A stretch of 64,000 bases of DNA, from assembly GCA_016838945.1 (NCBI GenBank), contig JADLKP010000001.1, forward strand, positions 1-64,000, in the 5' to 3' direction. Of this stretch, positions 17,137-25,072 are shown piece by piece. Under the pieces are notes generated by a model that made no database searches, was not told the DNA's origin, and saw nothing but the letters and a program-made list of their open reading frames with translations. The translations under genes and the position numbers were made by a program. This DNA comes from Methanobrevibacter sp. GTDB lineage: Archaea; Methanobacteriota; Methanobacteria; Methanobacteriales; Methanobacteriaceae. Each line of letters begins with the position of its first letter. Position 1 is the first letter of the stretch.

Positions 17137-18060
17137 TTACTCAAACCTATGAGTAATCACATTTTTTAAAATTGCCATACGGACAGGTATAGCATTTGCT
17201 GCCTGTTCAAAGTACTTGTTGTACTCTGTATCATCAACATCATATGCAATCTCATCCACTCTTGGAAGCGGGTGCATCACTATAAGATCCTTGCCTTCAA
17301 GCAAATCCCTATTGATCAGGTATGCTCCTTTGATGCGTTCGTATTCCTCTACATCCGGGAACCTTTCCTTTTGGATTCTGGTGACATAAAGCACATCAAC
17401 ATCATCAATCACACATTTAAGTGAATTGGTTTCCTTATATTTGATGCTGTTTTCTTCAAGGTCGTGCAATGTCTCCTTAGGCATCTTGAGCTCATCCGGT
17501 GAGACAAAGGTCATTTCAACATCATACATTCCAAGTGCATATGCAAGGGAATGCACTGTACGGCCGTATTTCAAATCTCCCAGAAGCGCTATGTTCAAGC
17601 CGTCTATTTTTCCGAAGTGTTTCTTGATTGTATAAAGGTCAAGCAATGTTTGGGTTGGGTGTTGGCCTGCACCGTCTCCAGCATTGATGATCGGCACATC
17701 AACTATATCGGATAGGAATCTGGACACTCCTTCAAGGTTATGTCTGATTACTATCGCATCGCAGTATGACTCAAACATCTTTGCAGTGTCTGCCAAGCTT
17801 TCACCTTTTGAAACGGAACTGTGGGCTGCATCTCCAAGCTCTATGCAGTCTCCTCCAAGCCTTTTCATGGAAGTTTCAAAGGATAGCCTTGTTCTTGTGG
17901 AAGGCTCATAAAATAGAAGCCCTAAGATCTTTCCTTCAAGCTCTCTAGATTTCTCCTTAGACTTTGCAACATCTTCAAGCTTGCTTGCTTCCTCTAAGAT
18001 AAATTCAATATCTTCCTTTTCAAAATCCTTCAATGAAATAACATTTTCATGTCCAAAAAT
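17137..18060 (-). CDS. pyrB: Aspartate carbamoyltransferase catalytic chain PyrB, probable AUU start
   Basis: Catalytic subunit of aspartate carbamoyltransferase, the committed step of pyrimidine synthesis. Active-site segments are intact: EPSTRTRLSFETSM (carbamoyl phosphate), HPTQTLLDLYT, VTRIQKERF and MHPLPRVDEI. The first standard start codon is TTG at 18033, which gives KDFEKED, but the frame upstream encodes IFGHENVIS, matching the conserved ATCase N-terminus (compare E. coli KHIISINDL). AAGGAG at 18075-18070 lies nine bases before ATT 18060 and six before ATC 18063, and no ATG, GTG or TTG is available. I therefore place the start at ATT 18060. The regulatory chain gene pyrI is not in the window. 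Confidence 0.9.
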   Translation of the reverse strand: MFGHENVISLKDFEKEDIEFILEEASKLEDVAKSKEKSRELEGKILGLLFYEPSTRTRLSFETSMKRLGGDCIELGDAAHSSVSKGESLADTAKMFESYCDAIVIRHNLEGVSRFLSDIVDVPIINAGDGAGQHPTQTLLDLYTIKKHFGKIDGLNIALLGDLKYGRTVHSLAYALGMYDVEMTFVSPDELKMPKETLHDLEENSIKYKETNSLKCVIDDVDVLYVTRIQKERFPDVEEYERIKGAYLINRDLLEGKDLIVMHPLPRVDEIAYDVDDTEYNKYFEQAANAIPVRMAILKNVITHRFE

Positions 18061-18191
18061 GATATTACACTCCTTATATTTTACACTTGAAATAGTGGTC
18101 TTTATAAATAAAACTAAAAAATAGAAATATGAATCTTATATTTTTAAAAATTAAAAATAAAGTTTTTTAATTTAGATTAAAAAACTTTCAA

Positions 18192-18344
18192 TTATTCTCC
18201 TTTCATGAATCCGTATATTGCAACAGCTATTAGTATAATTATCAATACGATGAATAACCAAAAGCTTATTTTTATGAATAGCTGCAATAAGGTCAAGATT
18301 ATTATTAAAGCGATTGCTGTTAAAACGATTCTGTTAAGCATCAT
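18192..18344 (-). CDS. Small hydrophobic membrane protein, 50 residues
   Basis: A 50-residue frame, MMLNRIVLTAIALIII to IYGFMKGE, almost wholly hydrophobic with two likely membrane helices. GAGGTGA lies about six bases before the first ATG, a strong ribosome binding site. It follows the similar 47-residue gene by 16 bases in the same direction, upstream of pyrB. No family is recognised. The two-gene arrangement and strong binding sites argue that both are real. Confidence 0.65.
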   Translation of the reverse strand: MMLNRIVLTAIALIIILTLLQLFIKISFWLFIVLIIILIAVAIYGFMKGE

Positions 18345-18360
18345 GTTCTTTCACCTCACA

Positions 18361-18504
18361 TTAAAATATGTATCCTAATAATGCCATAATGATGAATATA
18401 AGAATTGCTATGATAAACACTTTCATGCCTATCTTCATCAACCATTTCAATATTCCAAATATGATCATCAATAGTATAGCTATTATTATAATCTCTATAA
18501 TCAT
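18361..18504 (-). CDS. Small hydrophobic membrane protein, 47 residues
   Basis: A 47-residue frame beginning MIIEIIIIAILLMIIFG and ending MALLGYIF, with two hydrophobic helices around a short WLMKIGMK turn. AAAGGTGG stands just before the ATG. It is the first gene of a two-gene unit with the 50-residue protein and shows loose similarity in layout to it. Candidates include small membrane regulators or type I-like toxins, but nothing in the sequence proves a role. Confidence 0.62.
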   Translation of the reverse strand: MIIEIIIIAILLMIIFGILKWLMKIGMKVFIIAILIFIIMALLGYIF

Positions 18505-18581
18505 CTTTCCACCTTTTTTCAAGAACTCCTTCTTTTCAATAAAGGATATTCTATGTTATATTTATTGTCAGTATTATAATA

Positions 18582-18694
18582 ATTTATCTATTTAATTCAT
18601 TTTTTTTCATTCTTTTTAAGTATTTTAATGATTTATCTATTTAATTCATTTTTTTTCATTCTTTTTAAGTATTTTAATAATTTATCTATTTTTT
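18582..18694. repeat. 49-bp tandem repeat, two and a third units
   Basis: A unit starting ATTTATCTATTTAATTCATT occupies 18582-18630 and 18631-18679 almost identically, with a truncated third copy after it. It fills the gap between the FAH-family gene and the small membrane genes. Non-coding. Confidence 0.85.
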
Positions 18695-18715
18695 CATTCA
18701 TTGATTAAATAGTCC

Positions 18716-19525
18716 TTATTCTTCCTTGATTAAGTAGTTCTTTAATGTTCCAATCTCTTCTATTGTCACTTCAACAATGGAATCTGCCTTCATTTCACCA
18801 ACACCTGGAGGTGTTCCTGTAGCTATTATATCTCCTGGATTCAATGTCATTGTCTGTGAAACGTATGATATTATTTCCTGTGGAGAGAAGATCATCTGTG
18901 AAGTGTTTGAGTTCTGTCTGATTTTTCCATTGACTTTGGTCACTATCTTCTGATTCAATGGGTCAAGCTCTGTTTCGATGAAAGGCCCTATTGGGGCAAA
19001 TCCGTCACAGCTCTTTCCTCTTGTCCATTGGCCGTCTGCCAGGGTGAAATCCCTTGCGGTGACATCGTTTATTATTGTGTATCCGAAGATGCATTCGTTT
19101 GCTTCTTCTGCTCTAACTTGTTTGGTTTCTTTTCCAATCACAACAGCAAGCTCTCCCTCATAGTCAACCTGCTTGGATATTTTAGGATAAACAACTATAT
19201 TGTCTGTTCTGTTGACTGTTGTGGATGGCTTTATGAATATCACAGGACTTTCCGGCAATTCAAGATTCAATTCCTTTGCATGGTCCTTGTAGTTGAGGCC
19301 GATGCAGACTATTTTTGATGGTTCTGTTGGGGACTGTATTTCTATATCCTCTAAGCTATGTGTTTGGACTGCATTTTCCAAAATTGTTTTTATTTCTTTA
19401 TTGTGGTAGTCTAGAATGTCTCCTTTAAGTTCTATTACTTTATTTTCTTCATCTAAGAACCCTGCTTTGAGACTTAAATCATCGTTTAGACTGTCTGCAT
19501 TATTTTTGAATCTCAAAAATTTCAT
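18716..19525 (-). CDS. Fumarylacetoacetate hydrolase family protein
   Basis: A 269-residue enzyme of the FAH family. An N-terminal cap (about 1-65) precedes the catalytic beta-roll. Family motifs are visible: VCIGLNYKDHAKEL, PVIFIKPSTTV, the metal-ligand segment DYEGELAVVIGK, NDVTARDFT, KSCDGFAPIGPFI and the C-terminal DIIATGTPPGVG. Members act as acylpyruvases, oxaloacetate decarboxylases or hydroxy-acid isomerases that need Mg or Mn; which reaction applies cannot be told from sequence alone. It follows hisG by about 40 bases on the same strand and may be co-transcribed. Confidence 0.87.
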   Translation of the reverse strand: MKFLRFKNNADSLNDDLSLKAGFLDEENKVIELKGDILDYHNKEIKTILENAVQTHSLEDIEIQSPTEPSKIVCIGLNYKDHAKELNLELPESPVIFIKPSTTVNRTDNIVVYPKISKQVDYEGELAVVIGKETKQVRAEEANECIFGYTIINDVTARDFTLADGQWTRGKSCDGFAPIGPFIETELDPLNQKIVTKVNGKIRQNSNTSQMIFSPQEIISYVSQTMTLNPGDIIATGTPPGVGEMKADSIVEVTIEEIGTLKNYLIKEE

Positions 19526-19566
19526 TTAATCACTTATTGTAATTTTCTGCTATTCCAAACTTCCCA

Positions 19567-20430
19567 TTATTGAATGATCCTTTCTATTGGAACAACAAGA
19601 ATGTCACGTGCACCTGCATTTCTTAACTTGTTAACAAGCTCGAATACCTCATCCTCGCCAACTACAGCTTGAACAGCCATTGTTTCCTCATGGGAGAGAA
19701 CTTCAGATACGGTAGGTCCGCTCATTGCAGGCATGACCTTTTGAACTTCACAAAGGTCCTTCTTAGCCACATTCATCATGATGAGCTTTTTCCTCCCTGC
19801 TTCAAGCACACCTTGGATGGAAGTGCTTACAGCCTCTACGAGGTTTCTCTTCTCATCATAGGAATCCTTGTTTGAGATAAGCTTGATTGAGCTTTCAAGT
19901 ATGGTGTCGACTATCTTCAAATGGTTCATGTTCAATGTTGTGCCAGTGCTTGTGAGATCTGTTATAGCATCAGCTATTCCAATGAATGGAGCTATTTCAG
20001 TGGATCCTGTCAATTTGACGATTTTGATGTCAAGATTGTTTTCATCCAAGTATCTTCTTGTAAGGTTTGGGAATTCTGTAGCTATTGTCATGCCGTCCTT
20101 CAAGTCATCCTTGCTTGCTATTTCACTGTCATCAGGTGAAGCAAGGACCAATCTGGTTTGGCCGAACTGAAGGTCAAGAAGTATTTCAACCTCTGCACTG
20201 TTTTCTTCAATAAGGTCATAACCTGTGATTCCCATATCACAGATTCCTTCGGCTACAAATTCGGGAATGTCTGCTGCACGTGCAAACATCACATCTATAT
20301 CTTCATTGTAGGTTTGTGAGAATAATTTTCTGTTTGAACTGTCCTTAAGGCCAAGTCCTGCCTTTTCCAAGATCTTCACTGCAGGATCGCTTATTCTGCC
20401 CTTTGACGGCACTGCTATTTTAAGTTTCAT
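19567..20430 (-). CDS. hisG: ATP phosphoribosyltransferase HisG, long form
   Basis: First enzyme of histidine biosynthesis, joining ATP and PRPP. About 287 residues with the PRPP-binding loop in DLTSTGTTLNMN (near residue 165) and a C-terminal ACT-like allosteric domain (KVMPAMSGPTVSEV to GARDILVVPIE), which marks the long form that does not need HisZ. The frame opens at 20442 (MEINMKLKIAV), but the GGAG inside that stretch is the ribosome binding site for ATG 20430, giving MKLKIAVPSKGR, the usual family start. No other his gene is in the window. Confidence 0.93.
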   Translation of the reverse strand: MKLKIAVPSKGRISDPAVKILEKAGLGLKDSSNRKLFSQTYNEDIDVMFARAADIPEFVAEGICDMGITGYDLIEENSAEVEILLDLQFGQTRLVLASPDDSEIASKDDLKDGMTIATEFPNLTRRYLDENNLDIKIVKLTGSTEIAPFIGIADAITDLTSTGTTLNMNHLKIVDTILESSIKLISNKDSYDEKRNLVEAVSTSIQGVLEAGRKKLIMMNVAKKDLCEVQKVMPAMSGPTVSEVLSHEETMAVQAVVGEDEVFELVNKLRNAGARDILVVPIERIIQ

Positions 20431-20600
20431 GTTAATCTCCATTGTTTTTTTATAATTTTATCTTTTGTTTTATTTCTATTTAATGTTAATTAATTATATA
20501 ATTTTTCACGTTAAATGAAATCCAAATATTTTAAAAAAATCATTCACTTTTTATCATGATTGATTTGTATATTTTCATTTTGTTTAATTCACACCATTAC

Positions 20601-20633
20601 AAACAAAATTTATATATTGTATATAAATTGTTT
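20601..20633. promoter_or_regulatory. Inverted repeat between hisG and the histone gene
   Basis: AATTTATATA and TATATAAATT face each other across TTG, with outer AAAC/GTTT pairs. It sits in the 480-base AT-rich gap between divergent hisG and the histone gene and could serve as a TATA region in either direction. No other gene is seen in this gap apart from the histone promoter. Confidence 0.4.
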
Positions 20634-20766
20634 AATCATCGATGATATTATATATATTTTTTGATTTTTTATTATAAATCATTATAAATTAACAGTTTCA
20701 AATTTCATATAGTATAGCACTATATTTTTAAAAAATAAGGCATTAGAGGCCATTTTTTTAGAAACA

Positions 20767-20858
20767 TTTATATACTAGGAAGATAAACTAATAAGTAGTA
20801 CTTATGAAAAAAAGCTTGTATAGCTAGTATTTTTAAAAAATATTAGTTTATATAAACT
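20767..20858 (+). promoter_or_regulatory. Probable histone promoters: TTTATATA and palindromic TATA element
   Basis: TTTATATA at 20767-20774 has a purine-rich GAAAC just upstream, like an archaeal BRE-TATA pair, and would start a leader of about 125 bases. A second element, the perfect palindrome AGTTTATATAAACT at 20845-20858, could start a shorter leader. Either fits a highly expressed histone gene. Confidence 0.5.
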
Positions 20859-20924
20859 TTCACTAATTATTGCATTAGTAATAAGTATGTATTTTTTAAA
20901 ATAAAATTATGGAGAATGATATTT

Positions 20925-21128
20925 ATGGCAATTCCTGTAGCTCCTATCGGAAGAATCATTAAAGATGCTGGTGCTGAAAGAGTAAGTGAAGACGCTAAAA
21001 AAGAATTAAACGCTTATGTAGAAGCACAAGCTGCAAAAGTTGCTAAAAAAGCTATCAAATTCGCTGAATTAGCAAAACGTAAAACCGTTAAAGCTGAAGA
21101 CATCGAATTAGCTATTAGCGAATTATAG
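20925..21128 (+). CDS. Archaeal histone (HMf/HMt family)
   Basis: A 67-residue histone-fold protein of the HMf family that wraps and compacts DNA as dimers and longer polymers. The canonical start MAIPVAPIGRIIKDAGAERV, the central helix LNAYVEAQAAKVAKKAIKFAEL and the C-terminal RKTVKAEDIELAISEL are all visible. The frame could open at 20916 (MIFMAIP), but homology and GGAG at 20911-20914 support ATG 20925. Codon choice is strongly biased toward A/T-ending major codons, consistent with high expression. It ends at a two-hairpin element. Confidence 0.97.
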   Translation: MAIPVAPIGRIIKDAGAERVSEDAKKELNAYVEAQAAKVAKKAIKFAELAKRKTVKAEDIELAISEL

Positions 21129-21131
21129 GTA

Positions 21132-21197
21132 CAAGCTTCACGGACCTATGGTCCGTAGAACCTTGACCAAAACTCTTATCACTAGGTGTTAGTGATA
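21132..21197 (+). terminator. Two-hairpin 3' element, copy 2 (after the histone)
   Basis: Hairpin 1 (21132-21165) starts three bases after the stop: CAAG, unpaired C, TTC, stem ACGGACC, loop TAT, GGTCCGT, a bulged A, GAA, unpaired C, CTTG. Then ACCAAAA and hairpin 2 (21177-21197, TATCACTA/TAGTGATA), followed by T-runs. The outer CAAG-C/C-CTTG and the ACCAAAA linker match copy 1 at 15997, while the inner stem differs but still pairs. Confidence 0.75.
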
Positions 21198-21244
21198 GGT
21201 TTTATTTTTTTACTATTTTTTTACATTTTTTTTAAATTTAAGAT

Positions 21245-21459
21245 CTATTTTTTTTGAGCATTTTGCTTTAGTTTGTTTATTTCGTTTTGGTCTAGTTTTG
21301 TTATTCTTTTTATTGTTTCATCGTCGAATCCTTCTTTTATTAGGTTTTCTGCTACTTCGTGTCTGTTTTTTTCTATTCCTTCTTCTATTCCATCTTCATA
21401 GTATATCTTACCTATTCTTCCTAGTATTCCATCGAAATCAATTCACTTTTATCTATCAT
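21245..21459 (-). pseudogene. Decayed free-standing copy of the Rpn C-terminal segment
   Basis: This stretch repeats the 3' end of the adjacent Rpn gene (21472-21690) almost base for base. It begins with the same ATG-AAA-ATG about a dozen bases beyond that gene's stop. One base is missing (GAATTGATTTCG versus GAATTGGATTTCG), so the frame stops after about 14 codons, and the ribosome binding site of the parent is lost. If the base is restored, it reads MIDKSELDFDGILGRIGK onward with an extra EGIE unit and ends NAQKK. It is a broken duplicate of the putative short antitoxin segment. Confidence 0.75.
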
Positions 21460-21471
21460 TTTCATCACTTT

Positions 21472-22332
21472 TTATTTGGAGTGTTGTTGTTTTAGTTTGT
21501 TTATTTCGTTTTGGTCTAGTTTTGTTATTCTTTTTATTGTTTCATCGTCGAATCCTTCTTTTATGAGGTTTTCTGCTACTTCGTGTCTGTTTTTTTCTAT
21601 TCCATCTTCATAGTATATCTTACCTATTCTTCCTAGTATTCCATCGAAATCCAATTCACTTTTATCTATCATTTTCATCACTTCCTTATATTCCTCATCA
21701 TCAGTTATGAATTTTTTAGCCAAAAAGGATAGAAGTGCTGCTGTATGCAATCTATCCCTTTCATTCATCTTTGCTTCTTGTGTCAACTCAATGGATTTAA
21801 TCAGCAATTCCTTTGGAGACCTTTTTGATTTCATGAATGTCAGTATTCTCAAATCCCCTATTTCTGATTTAGTGAGCTCTTCGTTGTTCTTATTTTTCAA
21901 ACTTATATTATTTATAGTTTTATCTCCATCAAAGCTCTTAAACGATTTATAAGGTATAGTAAACTCGTTATTATTGTGCCATTTCAATATAACTTGCTTA
22001 TTATCCTTATAATGAGTGCTAATGACTAATGTGTGGACTTTTCTTCTATATCTGGTTCTCATATAACAGGCATAATCAAAAAACTTTTCCTTATCTTCCT
22101 TTCCTATTGCAGTTGAATGGGCCTCTAAGGAGAGTATCTCATCATTATCCAATAGCCCTATAAAATCTGCCCTCCTTTCCTTTCCATCATATGTTATGAT
22201 CTTGGTAGGACAGGGTCTCGTTATCCTATATGGAAATTCGAACTTCTCAAGAATGGAATTTATTCCAGGAAATAGAAGGCAAAAGTATTTGTCTTCCACC
22301 TTTTTTAAATCCTTTTTCTTATCGTTTTTCAT
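21472..22332 (-). CDS. Rpn-family PD-(D/E)XK nuclease-like protein, locus 1
   Basis: A 286-residue Rpn/transposase-associated nuclease-like protein. The N-terminal catalytic region has the PD-(D/E)XK layout: ADFIGLLDNDEILSLEAHS at about 55-73, where the usual E-x-K/Q is E-x-H, then a cross-strand VISTH. A helical middle follows. The C-terminal 66 residues form a coiled coil plus helix-turn-helix-like tail (IKEGFDDETIKRITKLDQNEINKLK). Inside the gene AAGGAAG precedes ATG 21672 by eight bases, in frame, so that tail could be made separately. Bacterial Rpn proteins are DNases acting in phage defence and recombination. Confidence 0.75.
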   Translation of the reverse strand: MKNDKKKDLKKVEDKYFCLLFPGINSILEKFEFPYRITRPCPTKIITYDGKERRADFIGLLDNDEILSLEAHSTAIGKEDKEKFFDYACYMRTRYRRKVHTLVISTHYKDNKQVILKWHNNNEFTIPYKSFKSFDGDKTINNISLKNKNNEELTKSEIGDLRILTFMKSKRSPKELLIKSIELTQEAKMNERDRLHTAALLSFLAKKFITDDEEYKEVMKMIDKSELDFDGILGRIGKIYYEDGIEKNRHEVAENLIKEGFDDETIKRITKLDQNEINKLKQQHSK

Positions 22333-22498
22333 CTTTTTCCCCTAAACAATCTATAAATAATCTTAGTTTAAAGTTTATATTATTTAAATGGATTAGTTTT
22401 TTTAAACAACTAATTTCAAGCTTTTATTAATCTTATAACGAATTTAAAATAATTTTTTAAGATGACAATAATCTTGAAATATTAGGGAAAAGTTTAAA

Positions 22499-22553
22499 TA
22501 TAACAATTGTTATATTATAGTATAGAAAAATATAACAATCGTTATATTTTTCT
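22499..22553. promoter_or_regulatory. Palindrome and long hairpin between Rpn loci 1 and 2
   Basis: TATAACAATTGTTATA at 22499-22514 is a perfect palindrome. At 22524-22553 thirteen bases (AGAAAAATATAAC) pair perfectly with their complement across AATC, and this contains a variant of the same TATAAC/GTTATA box. They stand about 170 bases upstream of Rpn locus 1, and two related sites suggest an operator. The rest of the 22333-22795 gap is AT-rich without genes. Confidence 0.5.
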
Positions 22554-22795
22554 AAAGAAATTTTAATCATTTCTAAAATTTCTTTTTTTAAAGTTTAGGG
22601 ACTTTTGACTTTATCGTCAATTTTTCTTTGCAAACAAACACGAAAATTTTTATATCGCTCTTAAAACACAAATCATAACACACACATGCAGTTTCTATGA
22701 TTAAAATAATTGATATCTATAATCTCCTTGTACAAAAATAAATCAAATCTCAACCATTTAATTATTTTAATCATATTGACTCCTATTTTTATTAG

Positions 22796-23632
22796 TTATC
22801 CTGTTATTTCTTTTATTTCTTCAGTTTTCATTCCTTTTTCTTTTAGTTTTCTTTCTATAATTTGTATTTTTCTTTCTGTGTTTTCTTTTTCCATTTTTCT
22901 TCCTTTTTCTTCGTATATTTCCTTTATTTGTCGTACAGTGCTTTCAAGTATTCCACCTTCCATTTTCACCAACCTCTCTATTTCTTCAAATTCCTCTATT
23001 GTATCTGTGTATTTGTTTGCTAAAAACATCAATAGGTTTTTTATCTCATTTATTTTATCCTTATTCACTGTGCTTATCCTTGCCAATTTTAAGCATTCAA
23101 CTATCAATTCCTTAGGCTTTTTATCAGATTCCATAAATGGAATCAACAGGAGATGATCAAGCTCTTCAGTTTCATCATCCATCTTTCCCTCATCAATCAA
23201 ATTCTTCAGCCTGTCCAATTTTTCCTCTGCATTAAACTCCTTGAAGGTCTTTAATGGAATGGTATATTTATCGTCATTGTGCCATATCTCACCATATTCA
23301 TCGTTTTTCTTCTTTTTAGTGCTGATGATGTAGCTGTTTGTTTTCTTGTCATGCTTTATTCTAAGATAGCTTGCATAATCAAGGGAATTAATTATATCCT
23401 TTTTGCTTACATAAGTTGATTTGAATTCAAGATTCAATGTCTCATCATCCAAATCAAAAACCAGATCCATCATCTTGCTTTCGTTCCTGTAGTTTTGATA
23501 TTCGGTTGGGAGTATTCCCCTTATCTCTCCAGGTATATCCAGCAACTTCAACAGGCGGTTCAATCCAGGTATGCTTTGCTTGAAATATTTGTCCTCTATA
23601 TTGTACTTATCCTCCCTATTTTCTTCTTTCAT
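22796..23632 (-). CDS. Rpn-family PD-(D/E)XK nuclease-like protein, locus 2
   Basis: A 278-residue paralogue of the protein at 21472. The shared start EDKYFKQSIPGLNRLL (locus 1 has EDKYFCLLFPGINSIL) and the catalytic segment DLVFDLDDETLNLEFKS place the acidic residue and E-x-K at about 56-71, here with the full PD-(D/E)XK Lys. YIISTKKK and IWHNDDKYTIPLKTFKEF match the paralogue. The tail is a charged coiled coil (ENTERKIQIIERKLKEKGMK). An in-frame ATG at 22963, preceded by AGAGG nine bases upstream, could yield a 55-residue C-terminal product. No duplicated tail follows this gene. Confidence 0.72.
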   Translation of the reverse strand: MKEENREDKYNIEDKYFKQSIPGLNRLLKLLDIPGEIRGILPTEYQNYRNESKMMDLVFDLDDETLNLEFKSTYVSKKDIINSLDYASYLRIKHDKKTNSYIISTKKKKNDEYGEIWHNDDKYTIPLKTFKEFNAEEKLDRLKNLIDEGKMDDETEELDHLLLIPFMESDKKPKELIVECLKLARISTVNKDKINEIKNLLMFLANKYTDTIEEFEEIERLVKMEGGILESTVRQIKEIYEEKGRKMEKENTERKIQIIERKLKEKGMKTEEIKEITG

Positions 23633-24084
23633 AATTGGTTAAATCCTCCATAAATTTATATTTAAATTTATTTTGGATTTAATCCTATTTAAATTCTTTT
23701 AATCTGTATTTTAACTATAATTTAGTCTTTATATTGTCATTTACGAGATAATTATAATTTTTTAAAATTGATATAGTGCAATAAATTTCGACTTTTCGCT
23801 TGATTGACAAATCATCATGATCAAATTTCCATTTTTCCCATGCATTGACAAATCATCATCTTCCTTAATTTTTCATTGAAGGATTATTCGATGCTTATAC
23901 TCTGATTTTCCTATTATATAAGGTTTTTTTATTAAAACAAGTTGTTTACTATTTAGAATAAATAGTTTACCAATTCTAAATAATTTATAGTAAAAATCAG
24001 CAATATTAAATCATTTTCAAAAAGGGATACAATTATATGTTAGTAAGTTTATAATACTATTAATTTATATAATAAAATGCGGGG
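23633..24084. promoter_or_regulatory. AT-rich gap with a 19-bp palindrome and a short direct repeat
   Basis: ACTATTTAGAATAAATAGT at 23948-23966 is a perfect 8-3-8 palindrome about 120 bases before the next gene and may be an operator. ATTGACAAATCATCAT occurs twice near 23803 and 23851. Nothing else is seen. Confidence 0.4.
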
Positions 24085-24351
24085 ATGATTCCAATTAATA
24101 CCTTGATTATTGAAACTGATAAAGAATATGTGTTTAAGACTGTTGAACAAGCTATTGTGGAAATTCCTGATTGGGACTGCGATTATGTGAATGTGGTCCT
24201 GTGGGATGAGAATACATGCAGCCAGGATGGCTGCAGGTTCACAATAAATGACTGCGGAGAGCTATTGCTTAAGGCGGTCAATGTGGATGAAGTCAAGACA
24301 ATCGATCTTGAGGAGTATGAAGGTGAGGACGTTTTGATAGTGCAGATTTAA
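24085..24351 (+). CDS. Small acidic protein of unknown function
   Basis: An 88-residue acidic protein starting MIPINTLIIETDKEYVF, with three cysteines (WDCDYV, NTCSQDGC, NDCGE). No family is recognised. A fragment of a paralogue's last codons survives at 25490-25541, upstream of a second secreted-protein gene. This shows that the pair made of this gene plus a small secreted protein has been duplicated locally. ATG is preceded by GCGGGG. Confidence 0.6.
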   Translation: MIPINTLIIETDKEYVFKTVEQAIVEIPDWDCDYVNVVLWDENTCSQDGCRFTINDCGELLLKAVNVDEVKTIDLEEYEGEDVLIVQI

Positions 24352-24365
24352 ATAAGTTGTAGCTG

Positions 24366-24406
24366 ACATGATTGGCAATATTGTAAATGTGGATGGCTGA
24401 TTCAAA
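24366..24406 (+). pseudogene. Remnant of the 3' end of a secreted-protein paralogue
   Basis: GACATGATTGGCAATATTGT and the following bases repeat the last 12 codons and stop region of the gene at 24449-24934 almost exactly. The fragment lies between the 88-residue gene and that intact gene, so a paralogue was deleted or recombined away. Confidence 0.7.
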
Positions 24407-24448
24407 TATTTTTATGCTTGAATTTAAAAAATTAAAGTAGGTGATAGA

Positions 24449-24934
24449 ATGAAATTCAAATATTTGCTATTAAGCTTAATGATATTAATGATCGCTTCCA
24501 GCATTGCAGCCATTGCAGCTGATGAAGCCATCATAGAAGATTTTAAGTTTACGGTGCCTGACAATTTCACCATTGTAAACAGCACCGAGCATTTTGTCTC
24601 TTTGGCAGTTGATGATGAGCATTCCATCTACTTGTCTGTTCCAGATGATGCAATGACAGCCGACCAGTTCAAGGCAAACCTTGAAAAGGAAGGATACAAA
24701 TTTGACAACGAATCAATGGCAAACTTCACAAGCGGCAATTTCAATATAGATGCAATCAATCTCACCCAAGGAAACTCCAAAGGAGTTCTCTATGTTTGCG
24801 ATGATGTTGTAGATGTGGATGAGGATGATGATCTGTTTATTGTTTATCTATATCCGGCCAATGAAGGAAACATTGATCCTTTGAACAATACAGTAACCGA
24901 CATGATTGGCAATATTGTAAATGTGGATGACTGA
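24449..24934 (+). CDS. Small secreted protein, family A member 1
   Basis: A 161-residue secreted protein with signal peptide (residues 1-24, ending IAAIAAD). The mature domain of about 130 residues is shared with the next two genes: FTVPDNFTIVNSTEHFVSL, a TSGNFNIDAINL segment and a GVLYVCDD strand with a single Cys. Several N-x-T/S sites are present. The function is unknown; a cell-surface role is likely. It is one of three tandem paralogues. Start ATG follows TAGGTGATAGA, a good ribosome binding site. Confidence 0.72.
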   Translation: MKFKYLLLSLMILMIASSIAAIAADEAIIEDFKFTVPDNFTIVNSTEHFVSLAVDDEHSIYLSVPDDAMTADQFKANLEKEGYKFDNESMANFTSGNFNIDAINLTQGNSKGVLYVCDDVVDVDEDDDLFIVYLYPANEGNIDPLNNTVTDMIGNIVNVDD

Positions 24935-25072
24935 TTCAACTATTTTTTTATTTTTTTTAACTTTTTTTATGTATGCTTTTTAATAGGTTCATGTCAATAT
25001 CACTTTCGTTTTTTTATTTTTTATTTTTGGGCTAATATTGGTTTATTTCGTAATTCTTATTTTTTGGTCAAT

